NCBI GenBank assembly: GCA_934426255.1
Contig: CAKRYD010000010.1
Coordinates: 1-64,000 of the forward strand
Reading direction: 5' to 3'
Length of the DNA: 64,000 nucleotides
From: an uncultured Bacteroidaceae bacterium
GTDB lineage: Bacteria > Bacteroidota > Bacteroidia > Bacteroidales > Bacteroidaceae
Shown: one piece after another, positions 1 through 9,575 of the stretch
Position numbering within the stretch: position 1 is the stretch's first letter
Layout of the letters: each line of letters starts with the position of its first letter
Position numbers and translations under genes: made by a program
The notes under the pieces: generated by a model
The model's input: the letters and a program-made list of their open reading frames with translations, nothing else
What the model was told of the DNA's origin: nothing
The model's database searches: none

Positions 1-3000
1 ATATTTATCTATTGGCTGTTAACGCCGAAGCCGCAAGATATGACGAATTGCCCGAGAATTGTCACATCCTGTCTGTTGACGGCATAGGTGCGACCTCCAC
101 ATATGTGAAGATTGCAGACAACGCAACTTCGCCTTATACCTTATTATATATAAAGAGCTCTCCCCTGCAAGTGGGTGCGCGGGCTCTGCACCGTCTGTGC
201 GAAGTGATGGACGACAGCAAGGCCGTTATGGTCTATGCTGACCATTGGTCGGTAGAGAGCGGCCAGACAAAGCCCCATCCCTCCATTGACTGCCAGGAAG
301 GCAGCCTGCGCGATGACTTCGATTTCGGGTCGCTCATGTTGCTCAGCACAGCCGCGGTAAAGGCTTATGCAGCCTCCGAACCTTGCCGGCACTGCTACAG
401 CGGCTTTTATGATCTGCGCCTCTTCTGTCAGCGTCGCGGACTACTGTTCCACTTGAACGAAATGCTCTATACCGAAGAGGAAAGCGACCTTCGCCTGAGC
501 GGAGAAAAGCAGTTCGACTATGTCGATCCTTCAAAGCGCGCAGTTCAGATAGAGATGGAACAGGTATGCACAGAGCATCTGAAAGCCATCGGAGCCTACC
601 TTGCCCCAAGCGAGTTCGACGATGTCAGGTTGGATGACATCGCGTTCCGTTATGAAGCATCGGTAATTATACCTGTGCGCAACCGCGAAAAAACCGTGGC
701 CGATGCCATAGGGAGTGCCTTGGCACAGCAAACATCGTTTGAGTTCAACGTGATAGTTGTCGACAATCATTCTACAGACGGAACCTATGAAGCCATCGAA
801 CGCTTTAAGGACAACGGCAAGGTAGTGCATCTGGTGCCCGAACGTACAGACCTGGGTATCGGCGGATGCTGGGACTATGCCGTTTGCAGCCCCTATTGCG
901 GCAAGTTTGCCGTACAGCTCGATTCCGACGACCTGTATAGTGCACCGGATACCCTGCAACGCATCGTAGATGCCTTTTACGAACAGCGTGCCGCCATGGT
1001 TGTAGGCACCTATACGCTCGTTGACTTTAAGTTGAACACCTTACCTCCCGGAAAGATAGATCATAAAGAGTGGACCGAAGCCAACGGACGCAACAATGCT
1101 TTGCGCATAAACGGCCTGGGTGCACCCCGCGCCTTCTATACACCGCTATTGCGGGAAATTGGCTTCCCCAACACCAGTTACGGAGAAGACTATGCCGTAG
1201 GCCTGGCAGTGTCGCGCCACTATCGCATAGGACGCATCTATGATGTGCTCTACCTGTGCCGCCGGTGGGAAGGAAATTCGGATGCAGCCCTCTCGATTGA
1301 GAAGACCAACAAGAACAACCTCTACAAAGACCGCATCAGAACGCTTGAAGTGATGGCACGCAAGCAGATGAACAAAGTATGGAACCACGAGGTGAAAGAA
1401 GAGGAGGCCCACGATTTTTTTGAGCAACAGCTCCGCTCATGGCCTGATGCGGAGCGACGCTTTCAAGACTTGGAGAACGTTGAAGTGAAGAACTTCTCGT
1501 GGCACCACATAGCACTTTCTGCACAATTCAATCCCGCACGCATCGTTTCGACCGGTGCCAAAGTAGACAAAGAAGCCATTAAACATCGTCCGTGCTTCCT
1601 CTGTGAATGCAACCAGCCCGCAGAGCAGATGCACCTGTATGCCTATGGCAACTATCAGCTGTGCATAAATCCCTTTCCGATACTTCCGTATCATTTCACA
1701 TTACCTACCCGCCGACACGTGAAGCAGATGGCACGCCCCATGATAGGTGCCCTGTGCCGACTGGCCATGAACATGCCTGACTTCGTAGTCTTTTATAACG
1801 GTGCCCAATGTGGTGCTTCCGCGCCCGATCACGCTCATTTGCAGCTCGGTGCAAAAGGCAAAATACCTCTTCAACGCGATTGGGAAGCCTATGAGAGCCA
1901 GTTGGAACCGGTCTATACGGTAAGCAATGACCGTGGCATCTATCTGCTGCGCAAGTTTGTCTATCCTTTGTTCGTGCTCAAGTTGTCGGGCGATGAAGAA
2001 CAGTTCCTGCTTTTTGAAAGGCTGTTGAGAGCCCTTCCACTAGTAGAGGGTGAAGACGAACCGCGCTTCAATCTTTTGGGTTGGCGGCAGAAATCATCGG
2101 ATGCAGATAAGGATTCCATGCTGTTGTTGCTCATTCCACGCAAAAAGCTGCGTCCCGAATGCTATTTCAAAGAGGGAGAAGAGCAATACCTGGTAAGCCC
2201 CGGAAGCATAGACATGGGAGGATTGGTGATTACACCAAGGCGAGAAGACTTTGACCGCTTGACAGGAGAGAAGATAGCCTCTATACTTCAGGAAGTCACT
2301 TTAGACAAAGCCGAAGTCGAAGCCTGTGTAGACCGCATCCGCAATGACCGGAACGTGAGTGTGGGAATCATGAATGCCGACAGTCTGCATTTTACACTGA
2401 ACGGAGACTTTACAGCCGGAGGTGTTACCGTAAACGGCCTTCAAGAAGTCGATTGTAACGGTGATGCAGCCTGCTGGAATGGCCGAACTTATGCTTCACT
2501 ATGTTTCCGGCCGCTGAGCGAATCCTCCACATTCATGCTTCATGGTGTGACCATCGGAAAAGATTACCATTGGGAACGAAAGGAAGATCAAGAGTTTAAA
2601 GGAAGTCTGGAGATAATTATCGAAAAAGGCAAACTGACGGCAGTGAACATCCTTCCCGTTGAAGAATACCTGGTAAGCGTCATAAGCAGTGAGATGAAAG
2701 CAACGGCCGGTCTGGAGTTCCTTAAGGCTGCCGCCATCATCAGTCGCAGCTGGCTACTGTCGCAGATATGTCGTCGCGAAAGCGAATCCAAGACCGAAGC
2801 ATCCGAAGGCAAGCAAAATGATGAGCATTGTCTGCTGCGTTGGACCGATAGGGCAGCCCATAAATACTATGACGTTTGTGCAGACGACCACTGCCAACGT
2901 TACCAGGGACTGCTACGTGTGAGCAACCCCACGGCTCGCGAAGCCGTTGAAGCCACCTGCGGACAAGTACTGATGTCGGATGGCGAAATATGCGATACGC

Positions 3001-3653
3001 GCTTCTCAAAGTGCTGTGGCGGAGTGTCGGAAGAGTATGCCGCGTGCTGGGAACAACGCGAAGTGGCATATCTGCAGCCTGTCCGCGATTTGCGCGATGA
3101 TGCAAAACTGCCCGACTTGACCCGCGAAGACGAGGCCGAAGCCTGGATATGCAGCAATGCTCCTGCTTTTTGCAATACAACCGACCGTGACGTATTGCAG
3201 CAGGTGCTCAACGACTACGATTTGGAAACCGCCGATTTTTATCGATGGCAAGTAGAGTATTCGCAAAAGGAATTGTCCGACTTGATAGCCTTGAAGACCG
3301 GTCGCGATTTCGGTGACATCCTGGATCTTCAGCCTGTCAAGCGCGGAAAGAGCGGACGCATTGTGGAACTGCGCATCGTTGGTTCCAAGAGAAGCCTGAT
3401 TGTAGGAAAAGAGTTGGAAATACGTTCCGTGCTTTCTTCTTCCCATCTTTACAGCTCGGCTTTTGTGGTGAAGAAAGACGACGTAGTGAACGGCATCCCG
3501 GGGCGTTTCTTCCTCTTAGGTGCCGGATGGGGGCACGGCGTAGGCCTTTGCCAGATAGGTGCAGCGGTCATGGCCTCTCAGGGTTATGCCTCAGGCGACA
3601 TATTGCAGCATTATTATAAGCACACAACCGTAAAACAGTTATACACTAAATGA
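1..3653 (+). CDS. GT2 / DUF4922 / SpoIID three-part fusion protein (5' partial)
   Basis: A very large fusion. The frame is open to base 1, and the first possible start is a TTG at 12, so the true start probably lies outside the window. Numbered from 12, residues about 215-440 are a family 2 glycosyltransferase (SVIIPVRNREKTV near the start, acidic DSDDLY at 304). Residues about 530-760 are a DUF4922/HIT-like nucleotidyl-transferase region with HAHLQ (His607, His609, Gln611). Residues about 850-1190 are a SpoIID/LytB amidase-enhancer domain (VEEYLVSVISSEM at 883, GWGHGVGLCQIGA near 1172). In sporulating Firmicutes SpoIID acts on denuded glycan strands; here a wall-turnover role is inferred from the AmpG-like permease and sugar kinase that follow. 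The stop overlaps the next start (ATGA). No signal peptide is visible in the part seen. Confidence 0.85.
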   Translation, partial: IYLLAVNAEAARYDELPENCHILSVDGIGATSTYVKIADNATSPYTLLYIKSSPLQVGARALHRLCEVMDDSKAVMVYADHWSVESGQTKPHPSIDCQEGSLRDDFDFGSLMLLSTAAVKAYAASEPCRHCYSGFYDLRLFCQRRGLLFHLNEMLYTEEESDLRLSGEKQFDYVDPSKRAVQIEMEQVCTEHLKAIGAYLAPSEFDDVRLDDIAFRYEASVIIPVRNREKTVADAIGSALAQQTSFEFNVIVVDNHSTDGTYEAIERFKDNGKVVHLVPERTDLGIGGCWDYAVCSPYCGKFAVQLDSDDLYSAPDTLQRIVDAFYEQRAAMVVGTYTLVDFKLNTLPPGKIDHKEWTEANGRNNALRINGLGAPRAFYTPLLREIGFPNTSYGEDYAVGLAVSRHYRIGRIYDVLYLCRRWEGNSDAALSIEKTNKNNLYKDRIRTLEVMARKQMNKVWNHEVKEEEAHDFFEQQLRSWPDAERRFQDLENVEVKNFSWHHIALSAQFNPARIVSTGAKVDKEAIKHRPCFLCECNQPAEQMHLYAYGNYQLCINPFPILPYHFTLPTRRHVKQMARPMIGALCRLAMNMPDFVVFYNGAQCGASAPDHAHLQLGAKGKIPLQRDWEAYESQLEPVYTVSNDRGIYLLRKFVYPLFVLKLSGDEEQFLLFERLLRALPLVEGEDEPRFNLLGWRQKSSDADKDSMLLLLIPRKKLRPECYFKEGEEQYLVSPGSIDMGGLVITPRREDFDRLTGEKIASILQEVTLDKAEVEACVDRIRNDRNVSVGIMNADSLHFTLNGDFTAGGVTVNGLQEVDCNGDAACWNGRTYASLCFRPLSESSTFMLHGVTIGKDYHWERKEDQEFKGSLEIIIEKGKLTAVNILPVEEYLVSVISSEMKATAGLEFLKAAAIISRSWLLSQICRRESESKTEASEGKQNDEHCLLRWTDRAAHKYYDVCADDHCQRYQGLLRVSNPTAREAVEATCGQVLMSDGEICDTRFSKCCGGVSEEYAACWEQREVAYLQPVRDLRDDAKLPDLTREDEAEAWICSNAPAFCNTTDRDVLQQVLNDYDLETADFYRWQVEYSQKELSDLIALKTGRDFGDILDLQPVKRGKSGRIVELRIVGSKRSLIVGKELEIRSVLSSSHLYSSAFVVKKDDVVNGIPGRFFLLGAGWGHGVGLCQIGAAVMASQGYASGDILQHYYKHTTVKQLYTK

Positions 3654-4981
3654 ATCAAGTAAAAGACAGAAACCCGTGGGCATGGATTCCAACCCTCTAT
3701 TTTGCCGAGGGAATCCCCTATATAATGGTAATGATTATTGCCGAAATCATGTATAAGCGTCTGGGCATGTCGAATGCCGATGCCGCTTTATACACAAGTT
3801 GGCTTTACCTGCCTTGGGTGATCAAGCCTATATGGAGTCCGTTGGTAGACCTGTTTCGCACAAAGCGCTGGTGGATAGTTGTCATGCAATTCTTTGCTGG
3901 TGCGGGTCTTGCCGGTGTGGCATTTACAATAGATGCTCCCAATAGTGTACAGTGGACTTTGGCGTTCTTCTGGCTCGTGGCCTTCAGCAGTGCTACACAC
4001 GACATTGCTGCCGACGGCTTTTACATGCTGGCTCTCGATTCCTACAATCAAAGCCTGTTTGTAGGCATCCGCAGCACTTTCTACCGCATTGCCAATATAG
4101 TGGGGCAAGGCATCACGTTGATGGTGGCCGGCAATTTGGAATTATACTATCGCGATGTGCCCAAGGCCTGGACATTGACCATGGCATCCGTGGCGATAAT
4201 CTTTCTGGCTTTTGCCGTATATCATTTGTTTATCCTGCCGAGGCCCAGTGCCGACCATTCTACGATGAACGATATGGAAAAGTCACAGGCTGACAAACAA
4301 TCGGTTACATGGCAACATGTGTGGACCGTGCTTCAGGATTTCTTCATCACTTTCAAGACCTTTTTCCAAAAGCCCGGCATCATTGTGGCCATTGCCTTTT
4401 TGTTGCTTTATCGTTTTCCTGAAGCCTTTTTGGTGAAGATATGTCCGCTCTTCCTTGTCGACCCTGTTGAAAAAGGCGGTCTGGGACTTACAACGGCCCA
4501 AATAGGTTTTGCCAATGGTACGGTAGGCCTCATAGGACTTACGTTGGGAGGCATCATAGGCGGCATCCTTTCCTCGCGCGGCGGTTTGAAAAAATGGCTG
4601 TGGCCGATGGTGGCAAGCATCACATTGCCCGATATAGTATATGTATATCTCAGCATAGCCCAGCCCGACAGCATGTTCATAGTATGCAGCTGCATCTTTG
4701 TGGAGCAGTTGGGCTATGGCTTTGGCTTCACGGCCTATATGCTCTACATGCTCTATTTCTCGCGTGGCAAGAGCGAAACCTCGCATTATGCTATCTGCAC
4801 TGCCTTCATGGCTGCCAGTATGATGATTCCCGGAATGTTTGCGGGTATGCTGCAGGAGTCAGTCGGCTATCCTGCGTTCTTCCTGATAGTGATGGTATGT
4901 TGCGCATTAACATTGTTGGTGTCTATGCTGGTCAAGATCGATCCTGCTTTTGGCAAGAAAAGCAATGCCGCAAGGTCGTAA
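3650..4981 (+). CDS. AmpG-like MFS muropeptide permease
   Basis: A 443-residue polytopic membrane protein with about 12 hydrophobic segments and MFS character. The N-terminal stretch WIPTLYFAEGIPYIMV and the ATHDIAADGFYML segment near residue 120 are typical of the AmpG/SLC33 group, which imports anhydro-muropeptides or related wall fragments into the cytoplasm. It overlaps the SpoIID fusion by 4 bp and is followed after 13 bp by an amino-sugar kinase, which supports a cell-wall recycling operon. The substrate is inferred from family and context and cannot be read from the sequence. Confidence 0.85.
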   Translation: MNQVKDRNPWAWIPTLYFAEGIPYIMVMIIAEIMYKRLGMSNADAALYTSWLYLPWVIKPIWSPLVDLFRTKRWWIVVMQFFAGAGLAGVAFTIDAPNSVQWTLAFFWLVAFSSATHDIAADGFYMLALDSYNQSLFVGIRSTFYRIANIVGQGITLMVAGNLELYYRDVPKAWTLTMASVAIIFLAFAVYHLFILPRPSADHSTMNDMEKSQADKQSVTWQHVWTVLQDFFITFKTFFQKPGIIVAIAFLLLYRFPEAFLVKICPLFLVDPVEKGGLGLTTAQIGFANGTVGLIGLTLGGIIGGILSSRGGLKKWLWPMVASITLPDIVYVYLSIAQPDSMFIVCSCIFVEQLGYGFGFTAYMLYMLYFSRGKSETSHYAICTAFMAASMMIPGMFAGMLQESVGYPAFFLIVMVCCALTLLVSMLVKIDPAFGKKSNAARS

Positions 4982-4994
4982 AACCATTTGAAAT

Positions 4995-5837
4995 ATGAAT
5001 ACAAAAAAAATATTGATAGCCGATGCCGGTGCCACCAAGACCGATTGGGCACTGTCGTGTTCCGGCCAGACGATATCCCAAGTAAAGACCCAAGGCATCA
5101 GTCCCGTTCATCAAGACAATGCCACCGTCTTGAATATCCTGGAAAAGGAATTGAAACCCGGCCTGAGTGAAATGCCGGATGAAATCTATTTCTATGGGGC
5201 AGGATGCACTTCCGACAGGTGTGGAGACATTGCATGTATGCTCCGTGAAGCTTTTGGTGATATAAAGGTCGAAGTACTTTCTGACTTGTGGGGAGCGGCA
5301 CGGGCTGTTTGCGGACGTCGGGCAGGTATAGCTTGCATACTTGGCACAGGTGCTAACAGTTGCCTGTATGATGGTCATGACATCTTGCAGAACACACCGC
5401 CTCTGGGCTACATCTTAGGCGATGAAGGTTCGGGTGCTGTAATGGGAAAGAACTTTGTGGCTGACGTGTTAAAAGGCATTATGCCTCAAGATATACGCAA
5501 TGCCTTCTTTGCCGAAACGGCAACAACCTATGCCGAAATCATAGAACACGTATATCGTCACCCTTTGGCCAATCGTTATTTGGCGTCATTCAGTCAGGTG
5601 GTGCGTAACCATCGTGAGCATCCTGCCGTTCATACCTTTCTGATAGATCATTTCAGTCGTTTCATCGAGCGCAACATACGCATATATGCCCGCCCCGAAT
5701 TGCCGCTTAATTTTGTGGGAGGCATAGCCTATAGTTTCCGTCCCGAGCTGGAAGAAGCAGCCCGCAAGGCCGGCATGATTGTAGGCAAAGTGGAACGTAG
5801 TCCCATCGAAGGCCTCCTAACTTATCATGAGCAATAA
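4995..5837 (+). CDS. BadF/BadG-type N-acetylglucosamine (or MurNAc) kinase
   Basis: A 280-residue ASKHA-fold kinase. The phosphate-1 motif DAGATKTDW is at residues 10-18, GTGANS (phosphate-2) at 117 and GDEGSG at 142-147. This is the usual size for the Bacteroidetes BadF/BcrAD family that phosphorylates N-acetylglucosamine or N-acetylmuramic acid. It is third in the operon after the SpoIID fusion and AmpG-like permease, so it probably phosphorylates amino sugars freed from imported muropeptides. Which of the two sugars is used is not decidable here. Its end overlaps a possible early start of the next gene. Confidence 0.82.
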   Translation: MNTKKILIADAGATKTDWALSCSGQTISQVKTQGISPVHQDNATVLNILEKELKPGLSEMPDEIYFYGAGCTSDRCGDIACMLREAFGDIKVEVLSDLWGAARAVCGRRAGIACILGTGANSCLYDGHDILQNTPPLGYILGDEGSGAVMGKNFVADVLKGIMPQDIRNAFFAETATTYAEIIEHVYRHPLANRYLASFSQVVRNHREHPAVHTFLIDHFSRFIERNIRIYARPELPLNFVGGIAYSFRPELEEAARKAGMIVGKVERSPIEGLLTYHEQ

Positions 5838-5856
5838 ACATCAAAGCAAGAACATT

Positions 5857-6534
5857 ATGAATACAACAAGAAATACCATGAAGAAACTATTGTCGGCTGC
5901 ACTTATAGCCGCCTCATTCCTATTTTATAGCTGCACCACATTGGGCACTGCAGCCATAGGCGCAGCTACGAAGGGTTCAAAAAACAGTGTGGCCGAAAGC
6001 GTCTTGGGAAGCATTGGAAGCACCAATACCATATCAAATGTCATCAGCAGTGTAATTGGCACAGAAAAATTGTCGCATAGTCAAATTGTTGGCATGTGGA
6101 AATACAGTGGTCCGGGTTGTGCCTTCACCAGTGAAAAGACATTGGCAAAAGCCGGTGGCGAAGTGATGGCTGCAAAGATAAAAGACAAGATGGCTCCATC
6201 CTACAAGAGCATCGGCTTTACGGACACAAATACCTATGTCACACTGAATTCCGACAGCACTTATTCGGCAAAAATAGCGGGTAAAGAAATGAAAGGTACT
6301 TATCTTTTCAGTGAAGCCGATGGAAAACTCGAACTGAAAGGCTTGCTACTCACAACAACCTGCTATTTGAAACGCAACGGCAACAATGGCCTGGCTTTGC
6401 TGTTTGAATCGAAAAAGCTGCTTTCCACCTTGCAACTGCTGGCAGCCGTCAGCGGAAACGAAAGCTTGGAAGCCATTGGCGAAATTAGCAAAAACTATAG
6501 CGGTGTCCGTCTGGGATTCGATATGGTAAAATAG
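5857..6534 (+). CDS. DUF4923-family lipoprotein
   Basis: A small exported lipoprotein with a lysine-rich start, the hydrophobic stretch LLSAALIAASFLF and then lipobox Cys (YSC). In-frame ATGs lie at 5827, 5857 and 5878. The one at 5878 (MKKLLSAAL...) gives the most typical signal peptide, while 5827 lies inside the previous gene and is unlikely. I list 5857. The mature part (GMWKYSGPGCAFTSE..., then SDSTYSAKIAGKEMKGTYLFSE) has the shape of DUF4923, a Bacteroidetes family of unknown function with a lipocalin-like feel. It is last in the wall-turnover operon, so an envelope role is likely, but no activity can be assigned. Confidence 0.75.
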   Translation: MNTTRNTMKKLLSAALIAASFLFYSCTTLGTAAIGAATKGSKNSVAESVLGSIGSTNTISNVISSVIGTEKLSHSQIVGMWKYSGPGCAFTSEKTLAKAGGEVMAAKIKDKMAPSYKSIGFTDTNTYVTLNSDSTYSAKIAGKEMKGTYLFSEADGKLELKGLLLTTTCYLKRNGNNGLALLFESKKLLSTLQLLAAVSGNESLEAIGEISKNYSGVRLGFDMVK

Positions 6535-6541
6535 CTTTGCA

Positions 6542-7967
6542 ATGACATTCCAATCGTTAGAATATCTGGTATTCCTTCCGGTAGTGTTTATCCTCTATTG
6601 GACTGTGTGTCGTAGTAGCAAAGTGTTGCAGAACGGGTTGGTAGTAGCTGCAAGTCTTGTGTTTTACGGCTGGTGGGATTGGCGCTTTCTTGGATTGTTG
6701 CTGCTGACAGCTTTATCAACATTCTTTTCCGGATGGTGGATGGGGCAGACTGAAGAAAGAAATAGGAGAAAGTGGTTCTTGACGGGAACAATTGTGTTGA
6801 ACATAGGCATATTGTTCTTCTTCAAATATTACAACTTTTTTGTGCAGGCTTTTGTGGATGCGTTCTCATTAATGGGAAAAGAAGTGAGTGGATCCACTTT
6901 GAAAATATTACTGCCGGTAGGAATCAGCTTTTACACTTTTACGGCTTTGAGCTATACCATAGATGTGTATCAGCGCAAAGTGGAACCAACACGTGACTTG
7001 TTGGCTTATTTGGCATATGTGATGTTCTTTCCCGGCATTTTGAGCGGACCTATTAGCAGAGCACAGAAGCAACTGCCGCAGTATTTCAAATTGCGTGTGT
7101 TTAGCTACGAAAAGGCGGTAAGCGCATGTAAACTAATGTTAATAGGGGGGGGTAATTAAGCTATGTCTTGCCGATAGGGCTGGTATTTATGTGGATGCTG
7201 TTTATGGGAACATTGCTCATCATAACGGCACTACTCTGTTACTTGCAAGCATACTCTATACCATACAGATATATGCAGATTTTGCGGGATATTCGTTGAT
7301 AGCAATTGGTAGCGGGCGAATGCTGGGCTTAGAATTGCCAGAAAATTTCCGTCGTCCTTACTTTGCTAAAACAGTTACGGATTTTTGGCGCAGATGGCAC
7401 ATCTCACTTACCACTTGGTTTAGGGACTACATCTATTTCCCTTTGGGAGGTAACCGATGTAGCAAGATGCGTTGGGCGTTTAATATAATTGTCGTTTTTA
7501 CGATAAGTGGCTTGTGGCACGGAGCTGCTTATGCCTTTGTCTTGTGGGGCGCGTTTCATGGAGCTTGTATGGTGGTGGAACGATTGGTCTACGGCGACCG
7601 TATAAAGATGATAACAAATGACATCAGTCTGTTGAATCTGTTGCGTCAAATGCTTACATTCACCATTGTAAACTTTGCCTGGATTCTTTTCCGTGTGACC
7701 GATTTGAATGATGTTGCGTTGGTTTTCAAGAAAATCTTTACCGACCAAGGCAGCTTGTTTGTGGATCTTGATACAATCTTTTATGTCTTTGTATTCGCTC
7801 TATTTCTTTTTGTGATTGACTTAGTTGACGAATATTTCAAGGGAAAGATAAAGGTTCTTGACAGTAGGCATATTGTTGTGAGGTGGATGGCATATATTGT
7901 CATGGCAATGATGATATTGCTGTTTGGAGTACTCGACGGAGGTTCATTTATATACTTTCAATTTTGA
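6542..7967 (+). pseudogene. MBOAT O-acyltransferase, frame broken at a G8 run
   Basis: Two abutting frames (6542-7159 and 7152-7967) together make one membrane-bound O-acyltransferase of about 474 residues, the usual AlgI/DltB size. The first part carries LPVGISFYTFTALSYTIDVY and FFPGILSGPISRA. The second carries IYADFAGYSLIAIG, DFWRRWHISLTTWFRDY and the catalytic-His region GLWHGAAYAFVLWG (His codon 7518-7520). The break is exactly at eight G (7145-7152). With seven G the reading continues as IGGVIKLCLADRAGIYVDAVYG, which fits the family. It is therefore a phase-variable gene caught OFF, a recent mutation or a sequencing error. MBOAT proteins transfer acyl groups to exported glycans with a partner such as the SGNH protein encoded next. 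Confidence 0.85.
7145..7152 (+). repeat. G8 homopolymer at the MBOAT frameshift
   Basis: Eight consecutive G lie inside the MBOAT reading frame. The present length leads to a TAA stop at 7157-7159; one G fewer restores a full-length protein. Mononucleotide runs in surface-glycan modification genes are a classical site of slipped-strand phase variation. Confidence 0.7.
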
Positions 7968-7973
7968 GAAGAC

Positions 7974-8918
7974 ATGGAAAAGAAAAAAGGTTTGTTCGCG
8001 TTTTGCATGAGAGTGGTATTGCTGCTCATTATTCTTTTTGGAATTGACAGATTGGTGGGTGCGACTATTCTTGAATTGAAGAATGTCGGGTTACAACGTA
8101 ACCCTGAGAGTATGTCGCTTAAGACGTCCTATACAGTTGAGAAAGTGACAGCCGATGTTGTAGTTGTAGGGTCATCGAAGGCAAGTCATCATTATATACC
8201 GGAAATGCTTGCTCGCCATTTGGGCATGACAGCCTATAACTGTGGTCGGGACGGGTGCTTCTTCCTTTATCAGAATTGTATTGTCAACATGCTTCTTGAC
8301 CGTTACAAACCCAAGATGATACTCTGGGATATTCAACCGGGTTCGTTTACTGATAGAAACACGGCAGAAGAATATCAGAACTTCCGTTATCTGACTCCTT
8401 ACTATCACAGTAGTCATTGGGCAAAGAGCTACATAGACAGTGAATCACAGAAAATGCCTCTGAGAATGATGTCAGAGATGTATGGCTACAATTCAAAATT
8501 GCCGAGTTTTATTGTCCCATTGATTTTTAATCGTTCTTCTACAATGAAGGGCTACTTCCCATTGGAATCAACAGGTTATGACTATCCTGTGAAGAAGCAT
8601 GAAAAGCCAAATGCTACTGGTAAAGTGTCAAAGGAATATCTTCGGCTCCTTGATGAAACCTTGAAGAGGTGCCACAAGGAGGGTATTTATATCCGACTTT
8701 ATATTTCGCCGGTTTATTCAGTAAAGAACACATTGACACAAAAGGCGGAGAGAAAGATTTTGCATATAGCAGCTCGGAATCGTGTGCATTGTTCTGATTT
8801 TTGCTCTTCTCCTGTGTTTATGAAAGATTCTACTTTATTTAAAGATTCCTCACATTTGAATGACAAAGGTGCGCGAGTGTATACCGAACAGGTGTTGAAT
8901 GAACTGGTAAGCGAATGA
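7974..8918 (+). CDS. SGNH-fold (DltD/AlgJ-like) acylation partner
   Basis: A 314-residue protein with one N-terminal membrane anchor (about residues 10-28, VVLLLIILFGIDRLVG), so the rest is probably outside the cytoplasm. SGNH features: a GSSKASHH block around residues 66-73 (Ser67/Ser68), NCGRDG near 93, and C-terminal DSSH with Asp291 and His294, the usual Asp-x-x-His pair. Such proteins work with MBOAT transporters to move acyl groups onto glycans. It starts 6 bp after the MBOAT gene, consistent with one operon. The exact glycan is unknown. By eye it is AT-richer than the wall-turnover genes before it. Confidence 0.75.
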   Translation: MEKKKGLFAFCMRVVLLLIILFGIDRLVGATILELKNVGLQRNPESMSLKTSYTVEKVTADVVVVGSSKASHHYIPEMLARHLGMTAYNCGRDGCFFLYQNCIVNMLLDRYKPKMILWDIQPGSFTDRNTAEEYQNFRYLTPYYHSSHWAKSYIDSESQKMPLRMMSEMYGYNSKLPSFIVPLIFNRSSTMKGYFPLESTGYDYPVKKHEKPNATGKVSKEYLRLLDETLKRCHKEGIYIRLYISPVYSVKNTLTQKAERKILHIAARNRVHCSDFCSSPVFMKDSTLFKDSSHLNDKGARVYTEQVLNELVSE

Positions 8919-9116
8919 AATGTACGGAAAGGTTGTGACGATACAGGGATGAAAGTCGCGATGTACTGCGACTGCAGATTCAAGAATAATGGAGTCCTTT
9001 GCCAAAAATAAAATGCCGCGACCCGCTATTCAGCGTTGCATACATCGCAAAACCGTATTTGTGCGTGCGTAAGTTTTGATTTCGGTGTTGCGAAGTTAAG
9101 CATAAAAGGTCGTCGG

Positions 9117-9189
9117 ATACAATCTGAGGGCTTCCTATGTACAATCCGGGAGGCTCTAAGATTGTAGATAGGAAGCCCTCAGATTGTAT
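9117..9189. repeat. 22-bp perfect inverted repeat with nested inner stem
   Basis: The arms at 9117-9138 and 9168-9189 are perfect reverse complements over 22 bp (core CTGAGGGCTTCCTAT). A second inverted pair, TACAATC at 9140-9146 and GATTGTA at 9160-9166, lies inside the loop. The element would make a very stable hairpin in RNA from either strand. No U-run follows, so it is not a textbook terminator. A related hairpin occurs near 35.2 kb. Confidence 0.85.
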
Positions 9190-9524
9190 GTGGCGATTCT
9201 TGAAGCCGTATTTCGTTACAGCCTTTCTGCAATGTTGTCTTTTCCTGTCCCGTATGTTCTGTTGCAGTCACAACAGAAGTGCAGAAACCGGTAAAAGGTA
9301 GATCTCTCGCATATACCAAAGCGAGCAATTCTTTTACCAATGACAACGGAATATACGATAAGGCGAGCGTGATTTATCAAGTCGGAAATTTTCCGTCATG
9401 TAAACCGGCGCGGTGGTTGCATTCGTGTTTTCAGACATTTGTCAGGGTTGCCGGTTATCGGCTTCTTTGTTCAAAATAAAGGGATTCTGGCGTCAGTGTA
9501 TTTCATCTGCTGTTAAAAAAGACG

Positions 9525-9553
9525 TTTGTTCCATAGGAAAATTGTAACTTTGC
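9525..9553 (+). promoter_or_regulatory. Bacteroidetes-type promoter for rlmN-pdxA
   Basis: TAACTTTGC (-7 type, TAnnTTTG) starts at 9545, about 30 bp before the rlmN start. A TTTG at 9525-9528 lies 16 nt upstream, somewhat closer than the usual 19-21. Confidence 0.5.
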
Positions 9554-9575
9554 ATGTTAAAAGAGACCGCATCGA

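Larger units (their letters stand above)
8919..9575. other. Gene-free region with long inverted repeat
   Basis: About 650 bp without a credible gene. It contains the inverted repeat at 9117-9189 and a promoter-like element just before rlmN. A 66-codon frame at 9279-9479 has no recognisable features and no convincing ribosome site. Nothing else was recognised. Confidence 0.6.

Noticed and set aside
9279..9479. 66-codon ORF before rlmN
   Set aside because: No recognisable domain, no clear ribosome site, and codon use unlike neighbours; more likely chance.
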